A DNA stretch of 7,698 nt from contig JAJRCP010000106.1 in the NCBI GenBank assembly GCA_028678885.1, positions 1 to 7,698 on the forward strand. The letters are read 5' to 3'. The notes beneath the pieces were generated by a model. It made no database searches. It saw nothing but the letters and a program-made list of their open reading frames with translations, and was not told where the DNA came from. Made by a program: the position numbers and the translations under genes. This DNA is from Methanomicrobiales archaeon. Lineage in GTDB: Archaea; Halobacteriota; Methanomicrobia; Methanomicrobiales; JACTUA01. This document shows positions 6,034-7,698 of the stretch, piece after piece (within the stretch, counting starts at the first letter, position 1; each line of letters opens with the position of its first letter).

Positions 6034-6051
6034 CACGGATGATATACCGTG
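6034..6051 (+). promoter_or_regulatory. Ribosome site and start codon of the KaiC-like gene within a short hairpin
   Basis: GGATGAT (6037-6043) lies five bases before the GTG at 6049 and matches part of the archaeal GGAGGTGAT site, supporting this start. CACGG (6034-6038) is complementary to CCGTG (6047-6051), so a five-pair stem could include the start codon. The other CACGG copy at 6008-6012 could pair with the same target. Confidence 0.4.
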
Positions 6052-6666
6052 GAAAAAATAGAGAGACGTACTACTGGAGTGACAGGGCTTGATTTTCCCC
6101 TGGATGGCGGATTTCCTGTCGGCACTTCAATCATTGTCTATGGACACCCACTTTCCGGAGTCGACCTGATGGCAAAACAATTCTGGAAGCCCGAGACCTC
6201 CGAGGAGAAGGAAGAGGGTACCTACTTGATTTTGGATGAGGATCCCTCAAAAGGTATGATCGAAGCAGGAGAGATGGATTTACAGAAAATAGCGAAAAAA
6301 ATTGAACATATCAGGGATAAAAAAGAGGGTTCTCGCATTATCGTTGATTCACTCTCAACCTTGATTCGGAAGTATGGAGCAGAAGATGTGCTTACTTTTG
6401 TTCGAAAGGATATAAAGGAGACCCTGAATAAAGGGCCAAATGTAATGTTCACTCTTTATGAAGGGCTGCATAAAGAGGAGGAATTACTCCTCATCATGAG
6501 AGCTGTGGACATTTTTGTGCAACTTCGAGAATCAATCCTTGGAAATGAAGTGGAGAGAACATTCTGGATCCGAAAGATCAAGGGGCAGAAGATTCCCCAG
6601 CGGGTTGTTCCTTTCCTAATCACCGAGAAAGGTCTCGAACTCTCCACCACCAGCAGGGTCATCTGA
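6049..6666 (+). CDS. RadA/KaiC-like RecA-superfamily protein with a degenerate P-loop
   Basis: This 205-residue soluble protein has the outline of a single KaiC/RAD55-type RecA domain. It opens with a TGVTGLDFPLDGGFPVGT segment (9-26) matching the usual TGIPGLDxxLGGGxPxG start. A Walker B strand SRIIVDS (95-101, Asp100) and the KaiC-like end KIKGQKIPQRVVPFLITEKG (176-195) follow. The P-loop position reads GHPLSGVD (32-39): the lysine is Val38, the Ser/Thr is Asp39, and the middle Gly is Leu35, so normal ATP hydrolysis is doubtful. The catalytic Glu region reads LDED (62-65). A regulatory or scaffolding role is more likely than a motor, but the function is unknown. The start is GTG with GGATGAT upstream. 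The gene follows a palindrome-rich control region and its last 51 bases overlap the 3' end of mesA on the other strand. It is visibly more Lys-rich than its neighbours. Confidence 0.87.
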   Translation: MEKIERRTTGVTGLDFPLDGGFPVGTSIIVYGHPLSGVDLMAKQFWKPETSEEKEEGTYLILDEDPSKGMIEAGEMDLQKIAKKIEHIRDKKEGSRIIVDSLSTLIRKYGAEDVLTFVRKDIKETLNKGPNVMFTLYEGLHKEEELLLIMRAVDIFVQLRESILGNEVERTFWIRKIKGQKIPQRVVPFLITEKGLELSTTSRVI

Positions 6667-7569
6667 AGTACTGGCATACTTGATGCGCATCGCCCGGCTT
6701 GCCTCTACCATATTTTTTAATTTATGGTAGGCGCTTTCATGGGGGAGCATTCGCATCCCGCAATCGGGATCGATCACCATCTGCTCAGAATCAAAAATGT
6801 GTATCCCCCCCTCTAGTCTTTTCTCTATGGTGGAGACACTTTCCACTGCGGGATCAGACGTATCAATGCACCCAAATCCAACCAATCTCCCTTTGAGATC
6901 TTTTGCAGAGATCACTTCCAGATTCTCCTGGCTAACAGAAAACTCAAAATCAAACATGTTTACAGGGATCGCGAGAATCTCATCTAGTATATCAATAAGC
7001 TCTCCACAAACATGGAGAGAGATTGGTGCTTTCAGATCTGTGGTGATGATTTCAATCGCCCTTCTGCCTGCGTCCAGGTCCCCCATGCCAGTAGAGAAGA
7101 TGGGTTCGTCGATCTGAAGGATGGTCACTCCTGCCTTATCCAGTGCCCTGGCTTCGATCGCCAGTACTTGTGCAAGATCCATGCTCAGTTCTTCACGATT
7201 CCTGTACATAGGCGTCCCAATTTTCAATGCGTGGGAGAGCGTGGTGGGGCCAGTGAGAATTCCTTTAACCTGAGGATGCCGGCTGAGAGCAAACCGGGTA
7301 TCGAGCAATGTGATAGGTTGGGAAGGAGGAAGAATTTTCCCTACCACTACATGCCCGTGGATGCCTGGGAGCTGCGAGATGAATGCAGTGATCATGTCCC
7401 CCCGTACTTGACCATCAGAAATGATATCGATCCCCACTTCTATCTGGTCTGCCACCGCCCGTTCCACAGCTGAATGAAGAGGATCTATGAAGGATCTGAA
7501 TCCGAAGGTTTTTACCACCGGGTAACTGCCCACTACAGTAGTGGGAAACAATTTATGGGAGAGGTTCAT
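6616..7569 (-). CDS. mesA: Corrinoid-dependent methionine synthase, MesA/MetE-core type
   Basis: At 317 residues this is the C-terminal catalytic half of cobalamin-independent methionine synthase standing alone. In Methanothermobacter the equivalent (MTH775) methylates homocysteine from methylcobalamin, and the natural donor in methanogens is thought to be a methyl-corrinoid protein such as MtrA rather than folate. Visible marks are TTVVGSYP (10-17), SDGQVRGDM (51-59), LTGPTTLSH (105-113) and QIDEP (152-156, homocysteine side). The zinc site is His186 and Cys188 in LHVCGE, Glu209 in FDFEFS, and Cys270 in DPDCGMR. The MetE N-terminal half is absent, as expected. The ATG at 7569 has GGTGA seven bases upstream. 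The last 16 codons and stop overlap the convergent KaiC-like gene. Family assignment is firm; the MesA subgroup and its methyl donor are inferred from the methanogen setting. Confidence 0.93.
   Translation of the reverse strand: MNLSHKLFPTTVVGSYPVVKTFGFRSFIDPLHSAVERAVADQIEVGIDIISDGQVRGDMITAFISQLPGIHGHVVVGKILPPSQPITLLDTRFALSRHPQVKGILTGPTTLSHALKIGTPMYRNREELSMDLAQVLAIEARALDKAGVTILQIDEPIFSTGMGDLDAGRRAIEIITTDLKAPISLHVCGELIDILDEILAIPVNMFDFEFSVSQENLEVISAKDLKGRLVGFGCIDTSDPAVESVSTIEKRLEGGIHIFDSEQMVIDPDCGMRMLPHESAYHKLKNMVEASRAMRIKYASTSDDPAGGGEFETFLGD
6705..6730 (+). terminator. Hairpin with T6 inside mesA, possible terminator of the KaiC-like gene
   Basis: CTACCATA (6705-6712) is exactly complementary to TATGGTAG (6723-6730), with a ten-base loop containing T6 (6713-6718). 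It lies 39 bases beyond the stop of the rightward KaiC-like gene but within the coding sequence of leftward mesA (its YHKLKNMVE segment). The T6 tract would be a rightward terminator for archaeal polymerase. On the mesA strand it is A-rich and should be neutral. Confidence 0.45.
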
Positions 7570-7574
7570 GCATT

Positions 7575-7590
7575 TTCACCATAGGGTGAT
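7575..7590 (-). promoter_or_regulatory. mesA ribosome binding site within a small inverted repeat
   Basis: On the minus strand TCACC-CTAT-GGTGA precedes the ATG at 7569. The second arm, GGTGA (7580-7576), is the Shine-Dalgarno sequence, so a five-pair stem with a four-base loop would hide it. The bases from here to 7698 contain no convincing gene, and no TATA box that I would assign with confidence. Confidence 0.4.
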
Positions 7591-7698
7591 ACACCAACTG
7601 GACTGGCAGGATTTGGGGGGATAGTTCCTGTGAATCAATATGAGAATACCAAATAACTTATCATTCCGTAGTAAAATCGTTTCTGCTCTTGTTTTCCG

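Larger units (their letters stand above)
5613..6048. other. AT-rich spacer between cdc48 and the KaiC-like gene
   Basis: This 436-bp stretch holds T5 tracts at 5636-5640 and 5666-5670 that could terminate cdc48, then TATA-like boxes, inverted repeats and GCGAATA-type elements listed separately. Two short frames are seen: 5689-5778 (29 codons, Gly-rich) and 5941-6042 (33 codons, ending six bases before the GTG of the next gene). Neither has a clear ribosome site. A Shine-Dalgarno-like GGGAGGT at 5748-5754 precedes only a six-codon frame at 5763. No RNA family was recognised. Confidence 0.5.

Noticed and set aside
7012..7473. 153-codon forward frame opposite mesA
   Set aside because: It is entirely antisense to the well-supported methionine synthase gene and lacks recognisable motifs.

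Overview
The window reads as chromosomal DNA of a methanogenic archaeon, most likely of the order Methanomicrobiales. The pointers are an archaeal Cdc48/VAT-type double AAA+ ATPase, the euryarchaeal recombinase paralogue RadB, a stand-alone corrinoid-type methionine synthase core (MesA/MTH775 type), archaeal TATA boxes placed for leaderless starts, and oligo-T rather than bacterial-style terminators. The order-level assignment is inferred from overall resemblance, not from a database search. I see no mobile element, CRISPR array, rRNA or tRNA.

Layout from left to right. dapF (34-855, +) is the last lysine-pathway gene of a unit entering from the left, and is followed by a T9 tract. A 437-bp non-coding stretch (856-1292) contains several short inverted repeats and no convincing gene. 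radB (1293-1961, -) and larC (1963-3153, -) form a two-gene leftward operon with one base between them. A very short divergent promoter region of about 41 bp separates larC from cdc48 (3195-5612, +), and the two TATA boxes there are interdigitated. A second AT-rich 436-bp spacer (5613-6048) carries two good TATA-like boxes and several inverted repeats. It leads into a RadA/KaiC-like gene with a ruined Walker A motif (6049-6666, +). That gene overlaps tail to tail by 51 bp with mesA-type methionine synthase (6616-7569, -). The last 129 bp are the upstream region of mesA.

Most genes are housekeeping: lysine and cell-precursor synthesis (DapF), recombination and repair (RadB), nickel-pincer cofactor insertion (LarC), protein unfolding and quality control (Cdc48), and methionine synthesis from methyl-corrinoid (MesA). 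There is no evidence that they form one functional system.

The parts most worth a second look are four. First, a roughly 76-residue, very basic insertion in the second AAA+ domain of Cdc48. Second, the KaiC-like protein that has lost its P-loop lysine and Ser/Thr but keeps the rest of the fold. Third, the densely palindromic control region in front of that gene. Fourth, the interlocked larC/cdc48 promoters. I found no clear evidence of a wholly new multi-gene system here.
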